DNA of 40,942 bases, taken from assembly GCF_001425825.1 (NCBI RefSeq), contig NZ_LMDM01000030.1, forward strand, positions 1 to 40,942, given 5' to 3'. The translations under genes were made by a program, and so were the position numbers. Origin of the DNA: Rhizobacter sp. Root1238 (GTDB lineage Bacteria; Pseudomonadota; Gammaproteobacteria; Burkholderiales; Burkholderiaceae_C). The notes beneath the pieces were generated by a model. That model was not told the DNA's origin. It worked only from the letters and a program-made list of their open reading frames with translations, and did not search any database. Positions 1 through 8,679 of this stretch are shown here, piece by piece (position 1 is the stretch's first letter; the number at the start of each line of letters is the position of its first letter).

Positions 1-682
1 GGATCGGCACCGTGTTCGCACCGGCCTTCGCGTTCACCGACTGCACGGTCTCGGTGATCCGGCCCCGCGGGTCGTACCGGAAGCGGGCGAAGCCGCTCGG
101 GTGATCGATCCGGCTCACGTGGCCGATGCTGTAGCTGTAGTCCGGGCCGGTCAGGTCCCAGCTCCACGTGGTGGTCTGGCTGGGTTGCCCGCTCTGCGTG
201 TAGACGACGCTGGTCAACCGGCCTTCGAGGTCGTAGGTGTAGGTCTCGGTCACGCCGCGGCTGTCGGTGCGGGTCTTCAGCCGCCGGGCCGCGTCGTACG
301 TGATGTTGGTGATGCCGGTGTCCGGGCTGATCAGCTGCGTCGCATCGCCGAAGCCGTTGCGCGGGTACTGCGTGACCAGGCTGCGCGGGTCGGTCACCTG
401 GGTGGGCCGCCCGCCGCCGTCGTACTCGATCGCGGTCTTGCCGTTCTTCGGATCCGTCAGCTCCTTCACCCGGCCCAGCGGGTCGTAGCTCGCCTTGTTC
501 TGCAAGTTCAGGCCCGTCGGGTCTTTGGTCACCTTGGTGGGATTTCCTTCCGCGTCGTACTCGTAGATCGTCACCGGCGTCGGCGACACCGGCGGAAGCG
601 GGATGTCGGCGTGAGAGGGAGCGGTTGGCAGGAGCAGGCAGGTTGCGGTCGCAATGGCCGCTGCCGAGGGCGTCGTCTTCAT
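1..682 (-). CDS. Secreted RHS/YD-repeat protein, N-terminal part (truncated by window edge)
   Basis: The ATG lies at 682-680 on the reverse strand and the frame stays open to base 1, so only the first 227 residues are seen. Residues 1-25 look like a Sec signal peptide: KTT, a hydrophobic Ala/Leu stretch, then PSHA before DIPLPP. From residue 39 on, YD-type repeats follow at roughly 20-residue spacing: YEYDAEGNPTKV, SYDPLGRVKEL, EYDGGGRPTQV, TYDAARRLKTR, TYDLEGRLTSV and RYDPRGRITET. This pattern is typical of the RHS/YD family, whose large proteins form a shell around a C-terminal toxin or act at the cell surface. The C-terminal region that would decide the function is outside the window. Confidence is high for the family and nil for any toxin activity. 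Confidence 0.88.
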   Translation of the reverse strand, partial: MKTTPSAAAIATATCLLLPTAPSHADIPLPPVSPTPVTIYEYDAEGNPTKVTKDPTGLNLQNKASYDPLGRVKELTDPKNGKTAIEYDGGGRPTQVTDPRSLVTQYPRNGFGDATQLISPDTGITNITYDAARRLKTRTDSRGVTETYTYDLEGRLTSVVYTQSGQPSQTTTWSWDLTGPDYSYSIGHVSRIDHPSGFARFRYDPRGRITETVQSVNAKAGANTVPI

Positions 683-893
683 CGGATGGATCGCGTGAGG
701 GTGAATGGGACCACGCCATCCCACCCTCTCAACTGCCAAGGACGACTGCTTCGACGACGCGGCCGGCGGATTACACGTGATGCTCAGGGGCGTGCCAAGA
801 GGGGCTCGCCGCAGACAACGTTGTCAAGTACATCTGTCTTTGCAGTTGTCTCGGCACAGTACGATCTCGATCCCGCACTCTGCGCGAGCAACG

Positions 894-1172
894 ATGACGA
901 TCCTGTGCATCACGGCCGTGACCTATGCCGCCTTCAGTGCGATCACGTTCGTCGTCTACTCGATCGACAAGTCCGCCGCGCGCCGCCGCGGTCGACGCAC
1001 ACCGGAGCGCACGCTGCACCTGCTGTCGCTCGCCGGTGGCTGGCCGGGCGCGCTGCTCGCGCAGCGGTGGCTGCGGCACAAGTCCGCGAAAGCATCGTTC
1101 CGGCGCGTGTTCTGGGTCACGGTCGCCACCAACCTGATCGGCCTTGCGATGCTGTCGGCCAGCCTGCGCTGA
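894..1172 (+). CDS. DUF1294 family small membrane protein
   Basis: This 92-residue protein has two predicted membrane helices (about residues 3-22 and 73-88). Between them is the hallmark DUF1294 segment: Y-x-x-DK at 22-26, R-x-x-E near 35-38, then LAGGWPGALLAQ and RHK at 61-63. I chose ATG 894 because the family begins just before the first helix. An earlier in-frame ATG at 705 would add 63 residues of low-complexity sequence with no family character. In many bacteria DUF1294 is fused to an N-terminal cold-shock domain; here it stands alone. No biochemical function is established for the family. Its stop codon lies inside a palindrome shared with the convergent gene downstream. Confidence 0.85.
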   Translation: MTILCITAVTYAAFSAITFVVYSIDKSAARRRGRRTPERTLHLLSLAGGWPGALLAQRWLRHKSAKASFRRVFWVTVATNLIGLAMLSASLR

Positions 1173-1185
1173 CCCGCGCGGGTCA
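1170..1185. terminator. Perfect 16-base palindrome spanning two convergent stop codons
   Basis: TGACCCGCGCGGGTCA is perfectly self-complementary. Its left TGA is the stop of the DUF1294 gene and its right TCA is the stop of the minus-strand small exported protein gene. There is no T-run on either side, so it is not a classical rho-independent terminator. It may still act as a stem that separates two convergent transcripts. Confidence 0.4.
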
Positions 1186-1497
1186 GTCGCTCGAAGACGC
1201 CGGCTTCGCCGACGACTGCAGCTTCTCCCCACCCCGCTTCATCACCTCGCCGGTCTTCTCGACACCCTTGCGCACGACCTCGCCGGTCTTCTCGGCGCCC
1301 TTCTGGATCGCCGCGCCGGTGACCTCGGCCGCGTGCTTCACCGCATGCCCGGTCTTCGTCGCGGCGGTCGACGCCGCATGACCGACGGCCGAAGCCGCAC
1401 GGTCGATCTTCGACGGCTCTTCATCGGCCCGGGCCGCGCCCGCAGCACCGGCCATGCAGGCCGCCAGCAACAACGTGGTGCGCAAGGTGTTCTTCAT
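1183..1497 (-). CDS. Small exported repeat protein, apparently helical
   Basis: This 104-residue protein starts at 1497 behind an AGGAG ribosome-binding site. Residues 1-24 form a signal peptide (KNTLRTTLLLAACMAGAAG, cleavage near ARA-DEE). The mature part is rich in Ala, Lys and Gly and consists of imperfect 11-residue repeats such as KTGEVVRKGVE and KTGEVMKRGGE, preceded by AAIQKGAE. This periodicity suggests amphipathic helices like those of LEA-like or apolipoprotein-like stress proteins. That resemblance is only in pattern and I do not recognise the family. It starts 11 bases after the gnd stop, so the two are probably co-transcribed. Confidence 0.8.
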   Translation of the reverse strand: MKNTLRTTLLLAACMAGAAGAARADEEPSKIDRAASAVGHAASTAATKTGHAVKHAAEVTGAAIQKGAEKTGEVVRKGVEKTGEVMKRGGEKLQSSAKPASSSD

Positions 1498-1508
1498 GCC
1501 GCTGCTCC

Positions 1509-2924
1509 TCAGCCGATCACTTCCGGCCACTCGGTGTGGAACATCGTGCCTTCCGGCTTGTCGATGCGCTCGTACGTGTGCGCGCCGAAGAAGTCGCGCT
1601 GCGCCTGCAGCAGGTTGGCCGACAACCGCTCCGAGCGGTAGCTGTCGTAGTAGCCCAGCGACGCGCTGAAGGCCGGCACCGGGATGCCGTTCGTCACCGC
1701 CAGCGCCACCGTCTCGCGCCAGTTCTGCTGCGTGCGGTTCAGCAGCTCCTTGAAGAACGGGTCCAGCATCAGGTTGGTCAGCTGCGGGTTGCTGCGGTAC
1801 GCATCGGTGATGCGGTTCAGGAAGCGCGCGCGGATGATGCAGCCGCCGCGCCAGATCGCCGCGATGCGGCCGAGGTCCAGCCCCCAGCCCTTCTTCTCGC
1901 CCATCGTCTTCATCAGGTCCAGCCCCTGCGCGTAGCTGATCACCTTCGACGCATACAGCGCGTCGTGCACCTTGGCGACCAGTTGCGCCTTCACTGGCGA
2001 CAGGTCGACCTTCGGGCCCTTCAGTTCCTTGCTGGCCGCGACGCGCTGCTTCTTCTGCGACGACAGCACGCGCGCCTCGACGGCCGCGTTGATCGTGCTG
2101 ATGACCACCGCGTTCTCGGCCGCGTTCAGCAGCGTCCACTGGCCGGTGCCCTTCTGGCCGGCCTTGTCGAGGATCAGCTCGACGATCGGCTTGCCGGTCT
2201 CGGCATCGACCTGCTCCAGCGCCTTGCCGGTGATCTGGATCAGGTAGCTCTGCAGCTCGCCTTCGTTCCACTGGTTGAAGATCGCCGCCATCTCCTGCGT
2301 CGTGAAGCCGGCCGCCTTGAACAGGCTGTAGGCCTCGCAGATCAGCTGCATGTCGCCGTATTCGATCCCGTTGTGGATCATCTTCACGTAATGACCGGCG
2401 CCGCCCGGGCCGATGTGGATCACGCACGGCTCGCCATCGACCTTGGCCGAGATGGCCTCGAAGATCGGCTTCATCACCTCCCAGGTCGACAGCGGCCCGC
2501 CCGGCATGATCGACGGGCCCTTGCGCGCGCCCTCTTCACCGCCGGAGACGCCGGCGCCGATGAAGCGCAGGCCCTTGCTGGTCAGGTAGGCATCGCGCCG
2601 CTCGGTGTCGGTGTAGAGGCTGTTGCCGCCGTCGATCACGATGTCGCCGGGCGACAGCAGCGGGATCAGCTGCTCGATCACCGCATCGACCGGCGCGCCA
2701 GCCTTCACCATGATCTGGATCTTGCGCGGGGTGGCCAGGCTCTCGACGAAGGCCTCGAGCGTCGCGGCGCCGACCAGCTTCTTGCCCGGGTGGCGGGCGA
2801 CGAATTCGTCGGTGACCGCCGTCGTGCGGTTGAACACGCTGACCTGGAAGCCGTGGCTTTCCACGTTCAGCACCAGGTTCTGGCCCATCACGGCCAGGCC
2901 GATCAATCCGAAATCGCTTTTCAT
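1509..2924 (-). CDS. gnd: 6-phosphogluconate dehydrogenase, decarboxylating
   Basis: Oxidises 6-phosphogluconate to ribulose 5-phosphate and CO2, making NADPH in the cytoplasmic pentose phosphate pathway. The 471 residues match the usual length of about 470. The N-terminal Rossmann motif GLIGLAVMGQN is at residues 6-16. The substrate-binding signature GVSGGEEGARKGPSIMPGG comes around 128-146. The catalytic segment HYVKMIHNGIEYGDMQL around 181-197 holds the expected Lys and Glu. The C-terminal tail ends with RIDKPEGTMFHTEWPEVIG. I chose ATG 2924, which fits the family start; an upstream ATG at 2969 would add 15 unconserved residues. It follows the cytochrome lipoprotein gene on the same strand after 75 bases and precedes the small exported protein. 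Confidence 0.96.
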   Translation of the reverse strand: MKSDFGLIGLAVMGQNLVLNVESHGFQVSVFNRTTAVTDEFVARHPGKKLVGAATLEAFVESLATPRKIQIMVKAGAPVDAVIEQLIPLLSPGDIVIDGGNSLYTDTERRDAYLTSKGLRFIGAGVSGGEEGARKGPSIMPGGPLSTWEVMKPIFEAISAKVDGEPCVIHIGPGGAGHYVKMIHNGIEYGDMQLICEAYSLFKAAGFTTQEMAAIFNQWNEGELQSYLIQITGKALEQVDAETGKPIVELILDKAGQKGTGQWTLLNAAENAVVISTINAAVEARVLSSQKKQRVAASKELKGPKVDLSPVKAQLVAKVHDALYASKVISYAQGLDLMKTMGEKKGWGLDLGRIAAIWRGGCIIRARFLNRITDAYRSNPQLTNLMLDPFFKELLNRTQQNWRETVALAVTNGIPVPAFSASLGYYDSYRSERLSANLLQAQRDFFGAHTYERIDKPEGTMFHTEWPEVIG

Positions 2925-2999
2925 GGTGACGTTGGCGCGCGGCCCGAAGACGTTGTGAATGGCGGCCATTTTGACGCCATTCGCGCTGCCCTGGCCGGC

Positions 3000-5723
3000 T
3001 CAAGGTTTCGGCCACATCCGGTCGATCCAGTCCGACCACACCTTCAGCCGCGCCGGGTCGGCCCCCATCTGCGTCGCCTTCCACAGCCCGTACTGCTCGG
3101 CCTGCTCGGTGGTGGCGCGGTAGTTCACCTGGTTCATGAAGTAGCTGCCGTCGGCCGCCTGGCCGAGCGGCGTGCGCTGGGCATCCAGGCAGTAGCGGAA
3201 GCCGGCCCACGGCTCGGGCTCGCCGAGCTGGCTGTTGTCCGGGTCGCAGCGGCGCCAGGCCGACGCCGCGGTCTGCGAATACAACGCATTGAACTGGCTG
3301 ATCGCGCCGTTGACCACGCGCGGGTACAGCCCCGGCGACAACTCGTCGAGGAAGCGGTACCTGCTCTGCGCCTTGCCGTTGTTCGACGCGGTGTCGATGA
3401 AGCTGGCCACCGCCAGGTGCTTGGCGACCTGGCCGCGGCCATAGCGGCCGCGGTTGGCGAACAGGTCGGGCTGGGCCGGGTCGTACAGCACGATGCCGTT
3501 GTTGACGTATTGCGCCGACTTGATGCGCGCCTGCAGCAGCCGCACGTAGTGCGTGTCGTTGGCGGCCTTGGCGGCCGGCGTCGCGGTGCCGACCTTCATG
3601 CCGAGGTAGTCGTCGAAAGCCGTCAGGTACGGCCAGTCCATCGAGAAGTTGACCCAGTCGCTCTGCCCGCCCGGGTTCACCGACATCTGCAGCTGGTACC
3701 ACTGGTTGGTGCGGTAGTACGAGCCGACGATGTTGCCGGCCTCCCATGCGTCATACCACTCGCGGGTGATCTTGCCGGTGCCGTCGGTGTCCTGCTGGTA
3801 CACCATGTGCGGCGCGAGGAAGAACAGGCTGACGCTGTTGAACGGCCAGCCGTGCGCCTCGCCGCGGCCCTTCCAGGCGCCGGTGGCGGGGTCCTTGTCG
3901 CCGATGAACCACTGCTGGTTGCCTTCCAGGCCGTAGACCTGCGCCATCTCCCACTGCTTCACCGCGTTCCAGTGCAGCATGCTGGCCACCGAGCGTTCGA
4001 TGAACGCGTTGGTCGTGAAGGCCGCCGGGTTCGTCGCCGTGGTCGCCGCCGACGCCAGCTTCTGCAGGTTGGCAGCGCCGACCTGCGCGCCGTACTGGCC
4101 GCTGGCGGCGATGTGGTTGCCGCGGCCGCCGCCGAGGTAGTTGTAGCCCTCCCAGCCGGCCTGCGTGAACATGGCCTTGATCTGCACGCGCTCGTCGACC
4201 TTCAGGTGGCTCCAGTCGCCATGCACGCCGTTCGGGTTCATGTGCGCGGTCAGCCATGCGAGCAGCGCCTTGTACTTGCCGTTCGGGTCCTTCTTGCCGT
4301 CGGCGGCGCTGAACTTCGCACCGGCCTCGAACGAGCCTTCGGTGGTGCTCGGCCACACGTCGTAGGGGTGCGTGGTCGGCAGCCAGGCGTTCCAGTCGGG
4401 GAACTGCATCGGGATCTGCATCTCGCGCGCGTTCATCGTCGCGGCCGGGTCCATCACCTTGTCGACCTCGGCCTGCGTGACGCTCAGCGCGCCGCTGAGC
4501 GGCTTGCCGAACAGCGCCTTGGTGGCGTCGGCGGCGTTGTCGAGCACTGCTTCCAGCCCGGCGCCGGCGGCCCATTTCGTCTCGCAGCCGATGCCGCTGC
4601 AGTCCAGGCCCGGACCCGGCTGGTACGGCGGGTTCCACGGCCGCGCCTTCGCGGCATGCGGCACGCCCTGCAGCGTGTAGCGCAGGAAGGCTGCGATCTG
4701 CCTGCCCTGCGTTTCGCTCAGGCCGTGGTAGCGGCTGCGTTGCACGATCGCGTTGTTCGAGTAGTTGAAATACTGCAGGTCGCGGCCGTCTTCGGCATGG
4801 CACGACGAGCAGGCGGCCTGCAGCTTGCGACTGACCAGCGGCGACTTGGCCAGCGCACCGCGCGCGCTCCACAGCGCGCGGCCGGGCTCGACGTCGCCGG
4901 TCATCGCCTGGCCGGCGTTCTTCTCGACGAGCGGGTCGACGCGCACCACCGGGTTGCTCGCGAGGCTGGCATCGGCATCGTTGCGCAGTTGCACGTCGAG
5001 CACGCGAAAGCCGTTGGACTCGCCGTCGGTGCCGTTGAAACGGAACTGGATGCGGTTGCCCTTCGGCCACGCGACCAGGCGCGCGCGCGTCGCGGCGTCG
5101 AGCGCGAGCGTGATGCGGGTCGTGAAGAAGCCGCCGTTGACGCCGCCATGGACGCGCTCGTTGTCAGCCAGCGTGACGGTCTGGTCGGTGATGTCGACCC
5201 ATGGCACCTGGGCCTCGCCGGCGGCGTCGGTGCCGCCGAGCACGCGCAGGCTGGCCTTGACCTTCGGCGGCGTCGCGTTCAGCGCCTCGAACTCGGGGGC
5301 GCCATAGAAGCCGCAGCGGTGGCACAGCAGGTAGAGCCTGGTGGCCGACGCGAGCTTGCCGCTGTCTAGGTCGAGCCGGGTCTCGACGACCAGCGGCGCT
5401 TTCGGCGAGCCGTCGCCGAGCACTTCGATCGGCAGCGTCAGCGCCGCGGGTTGGGCGGGGGCGGGGGCAGGGGCGGGCGACGGAGCCGGCGCGGGGGCAG
5501 GAGCCGGCGAGGGAGAAGGTGCGGGCGCAGGAGCGGGCGAGGGTGCCGGGCTGGGGGCCGGCGCGGGGGCCGGGGCCGGCGAAGGCGCCGAGCCCACCGG
5601 TGCCGGGGCCACCTTGTCGCCGTCATCCGACCCGGCGCCGCAGCCCCCGAGCAGCATCATCGACAGGAAAAGAGTGGAAACGGTTCCGCCCACGCGGGCG
5701 GCTCGGCTGCTTCGGATCATCAT
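3000..5723 (-). CDS. Large lipoprotein with a single c-type heme motif and Pro/Ala linker
   Basis: The 907-residue protein begins with a lipoprotein signal peptide whose lipobox LLGGC places the lipidated Cys at residue 28. Residues 39-93 are a Pro-Ala/Ser linker. A domain of unknown type (about 100-250) contains CHRC at 134-137. The heme c motif CSSCH is at 305-309, with several Met residues around 424-440 as possible axial ligands (for example NAREMQIPMQFPDW). The C-terminal half (430-907) is rich in Trp, Tyr and Asn and I do not recognise it. The likely location is the outer membrane or cell surface. A redox role, perhaps supplying electrons to secreted oxidases, is inference. Only one CxxCH is present, so this is not a multiheme wire. 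Confidence 0.85.
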   Translation of the reverse strand: MMIRSSRAARVGGTVSTLFLSMMLLGGCGAGSDDGDKVAPAPVGSAPSPAPAPAPAPSPAPSPAPAPAPSPSPAPAPAPAPSPAPAPAPAQPAALTLPIEVLGDGSPKAPLVVETRLDLDSGKLASATRLYLLCHRCGFYGAPEFEALNATPPKVKASLRVLGGTDAAGEAQVPWVDITDQTVTLADNERVHGGVNGGFFTTRITLALDAATRARLVAWPKGNRIQFRFNGTDGESNGFRVLDVQLRNDADASLASNPVVRVDPLVEKNAGQAMTGDVEPGRALWSARGALAKSPLVSRKLQAACSSCHAEDGRDLQYFNYSNNAIVQRSRYHGLSETQGRQIAAFLRYTLQGVPHAAKARPWNPPYQPGPGLDCSGIGCETKWAAGAGLEAVLDNAADATKALFGKPLSGALSVTQAEVDKVMDPAATMNAREMQIPMQFPDWNAWLPTTHPYDVWPSTTEGSFEAGAKFSAADGKKDPNGKYKALLAWLTAHMNPNGVHGDWSHLKVDERVQIKAMFTQAGWEGYNYLGGGRGNHIAASGQYGAQVGAANLQKLASAATTATNPAAFTTNAFIERSVASMLHWNAVKQWEMAQVYGLEGNQQWFIGDKDPATGAWKGRGEAHGWPFNSVSLFFLAPHMVYQQDTDGTGKITREWYDAWEAGNIVGSYYRTNQWYQLQMSVNPGGQSDWVNFSMDWPYLTAFDDYLGMKVGTATPAAKAANDTHYVRLLQARIKSAQYVNNGIVLYDPAQPDLFANRGRYGRGQVAKHLAVASFIDTASNNGKAQSRYRFLDELSPGLYPRVVNGAISQFNALYSQTAASAWRRCDPDNSQLGEPEPWAGFRYCLDAQRTPLGQAADGSYFMNQVNYRATTEQAEQYGLWKATQMGADPARLKVWSDWIDRMWPKP
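5445..5609 (-). repeat. Low-complexity repeat encoding the Pro-Ala linker
   Basis: Degenerate GC-rich hexamer units (CCxGCx) encode about 55 residues of alternating Pro and Ala/Ser between the lipid anchor and the folded domains of the cytochrome lipoprotein. It lies inside the coding sequence and keeps frame. Such tracts can change length by replication slippage. Confidence 0.8.
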
Positions 5724-5911
5724 GCGGGGGTGTCGGACGTATCGCGATCGCCGATGGATGACGCGGCACGGCTGACGCGTTGCGTCAGTCCGGCTTCAGT
5801 TCGCGTCGCATCCTGCCGGGAAAGGCGGCGTGTGCCTGCGGTTGTTCTGGATGCGGGCATCGAAGCAGGTCGCATGCCGCGGCCGGGCCGCGCTTGCGAT
5901 TGGATGCAATT

Positions 5912-6814
5912 TCAGCGGGCGCGCGGCGCTGGCGCAGCCCGCCATTGCGCGACGCATTCGGCCAGCAGCGTCGGCGTGTCGGCGGCCTGCGGTTGCAAGC
6001 CCAGCGCCGCGGCGGCCTCGCGCAACGCGAGCGACGGCTGCGCCAGGTCGAGCGGCGCCGCACCGTTCTGCTTCGACAGCTTCTCGCCGTTCGCGCCCCG
6101 CACCAGCGGCGTGTGCAGGTACTGCGGCGTCGGCAGGCCCAGCAGCCGCTGCAGGTGGATCTGGCGCGGCGTGTTGTCGGCCAGGTCTTCGCCGCGCACG
6201 ACGTGCGTGATGCCTTGCAGCGCGTCGTCGACGACCACCGCGAGCTGGTAGGCCCACAGCCCGTCGGCGCGGTGCAGCACGAAGTCGCCGACTGCCTGTG
6301 TCAGGTTCTGCTGTTGCGCGCCGAGGCGGCGGTCGTGCCAGTCGATCGCGATGTCGCCAACGTTCGCATCGCTGCTGAGCACCCGCGTCGCACGCGCCGG
6401 CCTGCCGTTCAGCCCGTGACGGCAGGTGCCGGGGTAGACGAGTTCGCCGTGCCGCGGCTTGCCGTGGCCGGCGGCTTCCAGCGCGAGTGCGATGTCGCGC
6501 CGCGTGCAGCCGCAGGGGTAGACCTGCCCGGCCGCGCGCAGCGCGCCGAGCGCGGCCTCGTAGTGCGCGCCGCGTTGCGACTGCCAGGCCGGCGGCTCGT
6601 CGGGCAGCAGCCCGCATTGCGCGAGCTGCGACAGGATCTGCGCATCGGCACCCGGCACGCAGCGCGGCGTGTCGACGTCCTCGATGCGCACCAGCCACGC
6701 CCCGTCATGGGCCCGCGCATCGAGCCAGCTCGCAAGCGCCGCGACCAGCGAGCCGGCGTGCAGCGCACCGGTGGGCGACGGCGCGAACCGCCCGCGGTAC
6801 GGCCGGTCGATCAA
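5912..6814 (-). CDS. gluQ: Glutamyl-queuosine tRNA(Asp) synthetase
   Basis: Transfers glutamate to the queuosine base at the wobble position of tRNA(Asp). It is a truncated GluRS-like protein without the anticodon-binding domain. The 300 residues match the family. The class I HIGH-like motif is [11 protein letters not shown] at 12-22, the zinc-binding cysteines sit in CGCTRRD and YPGTCRHG, and the KMSKS-like motif is KLSKQNGA. No ATG precedes the HIGH region. The only suitable start is TTG at 6814, which overlaps the stop codon of the upstream LysR gene as TTGA, consistent with translational coupling. A longer shadow frame on the same strand is not this protein. Confidence 0.9.
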   Translation of the reverse strand: MIDRPYRGRFAPSPTGALHAGSLVAALASWLDARAHDGAWLVRIEDVDTPRCVPGADAQILSQLAQCGLLPDEPPAWQSQRGAHYEAALGALRAAGQVYPCGCTRRDIALALEAAGHGKPRHGELVYPGTCRHGLNGRPARATRVLSSDANVGDIAIDWHDRRLGAQQQNLTQAVGDFVLHRADGLWAYQLAVVVDDALQGITHVVRGEDLADNTPRQIHLQRLLGLPTPQYLHTPLVRGANGEKLSKQNGAAPLDLAQPSLALREAAAALGLQPQAADTPTLLAECVAQWRAAPAPRAR

Positions 6815-7818
6815 GCGCCCCCCAACGGCAGCAAGCCGCTGTGGCGTTCGACCAGCGCGCTGCGCGTGGCCGGGCTCTCCAGCTGCGACAGCCACCAGCG
6901 CAGCGCCAGCCCCAGCTGCGGCTTGCGGGCCGCGCTGCCGGCCGGCGCGCTGCGCCATGCATAGCCGAGGCGCGAGACCTGCGTCGGGCGCTGCACCGGC
7001 TTGACGACCAGCCGGCCTGCCGCGATGTGCTCGCGCACCAGCGGCTCGGGCAGGAAGCCGCAGCCGAGGCAGCGCAGCTGGGCCTCGATCTTGTTCTGCA
7101 TCGTCGCGACGGTCAGCACGTCCTGCCCGGGCAGCAGGTTCACCGTCAGTGGCGCCATGCGCTGCGCCGAATCGGCGACCGCCACCGCACGGTGGCGGAT
7201 GAGGTCGGCGTCGCTCAGCACGCCGTCGGCGTGGGCCAGCGGATGGTGCGGTGCGACCGCGAACACGAAACTGATGCTGCCGAGCGGCTGCATCTGGATG
7301 CCGGGCGGCATCGTGCGGTCCACGCCGACACCGATCGCCAGGTCGGCCTGCCCGCTGACCAGCGCCTCCCAGGTGCCGGCCAGCACCTCGGTGCGCAGCC
7401 GCAGCCGTGTGCCCGGCCCGCCGCCGGTGGCGCCGGGCGCCTCCGGGCTCAGCGCATAGAAGGCCTCGCACAGCTCGAACAGCGTGGCGCGCGACATGAT
7501 GCCGTCGACCGCGATCGTCAGCTGCGTCTCCCAGCCGGTGGCGACCCGCTTGACGCGGTTCGCCACCGCATCCATCTCCTCCAGCAGCCGCCGGCCCTCG
7601 TGCAGCAGCTCCTCGCCGGCGGCCGTCAGCCTGGCCTGGCGCGAGCGGCGGTCGAACAGCAGCACGTCGAGCGCGTCCTCGAGCTGGCGCACGTTGTAGG
7701 TCAACGCCGACGGCACCTTGCCGAGCTCGCGCGCGGCCGCCGCAAAGCTGCCGGTGCGGGCGATGACGTCCATCATCGCGAGCGCTTCGGGGGTCAGGAC
7801 GTTGCGGGAACTGGTCAT
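6811..7818 (-). CDS. LysR-family transcriptional regulator
   Basis: This 335-residue protein has the LysR N-terminal winged helix-turn-helix at about 8-66: [20 protein letters not shown], then a recognition helix with [12 protein letters not shown] substrate-binding domain runs from about 95 to 300 and holds TIAVDGIM at its start. The gene is divergent from the pirin-DoxX-OsmC genes, with 126 bases between the start codons that contain a T-N11-A palindrome. LysR regulators usually control a divergent neighbour and themselves, so it probably regulates the pirin operon. The inducer is unknown. Confidence 0.92.
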   Translation of the reverse strand: MTSSRNVLTPEALAMMDVIARTGSFAAAARELGKVPSALTYNVRQLEDALDVLLFDRRSRQARLTAAGEELLHEGRRLLEEMDAVANRVKRVATGWETQLTIAVDGIMSRATLFELCEAFYALSPEAPGATGGGPGTRLRLRTEVLAGTWEALVSGQADLAIGVGVDRTMPPGIQMQPLGSISFVFAVAPHHPLAHADGVLSDADLIRHRAVAVADSAQRMAPLTVNLLPGQDVLTVATMQNKIEAQLRCLGCGFLPEPLVREHIAAGRLVVKPVQRPTQVSRLGYAWRSAPAGSAARKPQLGLALRWWLSQLESPATRSALVERHSGLLPLGGA

Positions 7819-7835
7819 GGCGAGGCCGTCGGAGT

Positions 7836-7866
7836 TTCGTTCATCTTATTTGAACGAACGCTTCAA
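7836..7866. promoter_or_regulatory. Candidate LysR operator in the divergent promoter region
   Basis: TTCGTTCA (7836-7843), seven bases, then TGAACGAA (7851-7858) is a perfect inverted repeat containing a T-N11-A core at 7841-7853, the classical LysR box. A second overlapping repeat, TTGAA-N7-TTCAA, runs over 7850-7866. The site is 18-48 bases from the LysR start and about 80-110 bases from the pirin start. Confidence 0.65.
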
Positions 7867-7899
7867 CGCGCGGCCCGTGATGGGCTGGGGAGCGGCGCC

Positions 7900-7905
7900 T
7901 ACAGT
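7900..7905 (+). promoter_or_regulatory. Possible -10 element of the pirin operon
   Basis: TACAGT, 39 bases before the pirin ATG, is the best -10-like hexamer between the LysR operator and the gene. I see no good -35 box, which fits an activator-dependent promoter. Weakly supported. Confidence 0.35.
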
Positions 7906-7944
7906 CTCTTCACACCCGAGAGATCACCACTGAAAGGACACGAC

Positions 7945-8643
7945 ATGCTCACCCTGCGCAAATCGACTGAACGTGGCTACGCCGACCACGGCTGGCTGAA
8001 GTCGTTCCACAGCTTCTCGTTCGCCGACTACTACGACCCGAAGCACATGGGCTTCGGCAACCTGCGCGTGATCAACGAAGACCGCATCGCCCCGGGCACC
8101 GGCTTCGGCACGCACGGTCACCGCGACATGGAGATCGTGTCGTACGTGTTGTCGGGTGCGCTCGGCCACAAGGACAGCATCGGCAACGGCGCGCAGATCG
8201 TGCCGGGCGACGTGCAGCGCATGAGCGCCGGCCGCGGCATCCAGCACAGCGAATACAACCATGCGGCGCAGGACACGACGCACTTCCTGCAGATCTGGAT
8301 CGAGCCCAACGTGCGCGGCATCGAGCCGGGCTACGAGCAGAAGCACTTCGACGCGGCGCAAAAGCGCGGCACACTGCGCCTGGTCGCGAGCCCCGATGGC
8401 CGCGAGAACTCGGTGAAGCTGCACGCCAACGCGGCGCTGTATGCCGGGCTGTTCGACGGCGACGAGCGCGCCGAGCTGGCGCTGCCGGCGAACCGCAAGG
8501 CCTATGTGCACGTGGTGCGCGGCAGCGTCGAGGTGAATGGCCAGGCCTTGTCGGCAGGCGACGCGGCGATGCTGGCCGACGAACCGGCGCTGCAGATCGG
8601 CGCCGGGCGCGATGCCGAAGTGCTGGTTTTCGATCTGCAGTGA
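7945..8643 (+). CDS. Pirin-family bicupin (YhhW-like)
   Basis: This 232-residue bicupin starts at ATG 7945, preceded by GAAAGGA. The N-terminal cupin has the pirin metal ligands: His57 and His59 in THGHRDME, and His101 and Glu103 in IQHSEYN. The start LTLRKSTERGYADHGWLKSF is typical of the YhhW/quercetinase-like branch. E. coli YhhW shows quercetin 2,3-dioxygenase activity in vitro, but the physiological substrate is unknown. It opens a three-gene set with a DoxX-like protein and an OsmC-like protein under a divergent LysR regulator. That set suggests a role in oxidative or electrophile stress (inference). Confidence 0.93.
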   Translation: MLTLRKSTERGYADHGWLKSFHSFSFADYYDPKHMGFGNLRVINEDRIAPGTGFGTHGHRDMEIVSYVLSGALGHKDSIGNGAQIVPGDVQRMSAGRGIQHSEYNHAAQDTTHFLQIWIEPNVRGIEPGYEQKHFDAAQKRGTLRLVASPDGRENSVKLHANAALYAGLFDGDERAELALPANRKAYVHVVRGSVEVNGQALSAGDAAMLADEPALQIGAGRDAEVLVFDLQ

Positions 8644-8679
8644 CCCTGTTGTTCCACTCACTCCAACCGAGGACGACCC

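Noticed and set aside
705-893. Extended N-terminus for the DUF1294 protein from ATG 705
   Set aside because: The extra 63 residues are low-complexity, absent from the family, and lie in a region more likely to hold promoters.
1536-5369. 1277-residue open frame antisense to gnd and the cytochrome lipoprotein
   Set aside because: Arg/Leu/Val-rich shadow translation caused by high GC; no domain, and it runs antisense through two well-supported genes.
5445-5609. Possible CRISPR-like or tandem repeat array
   Set aside because: It encodes an in-frame Pro-Ala linker; the repeats have no spacers.
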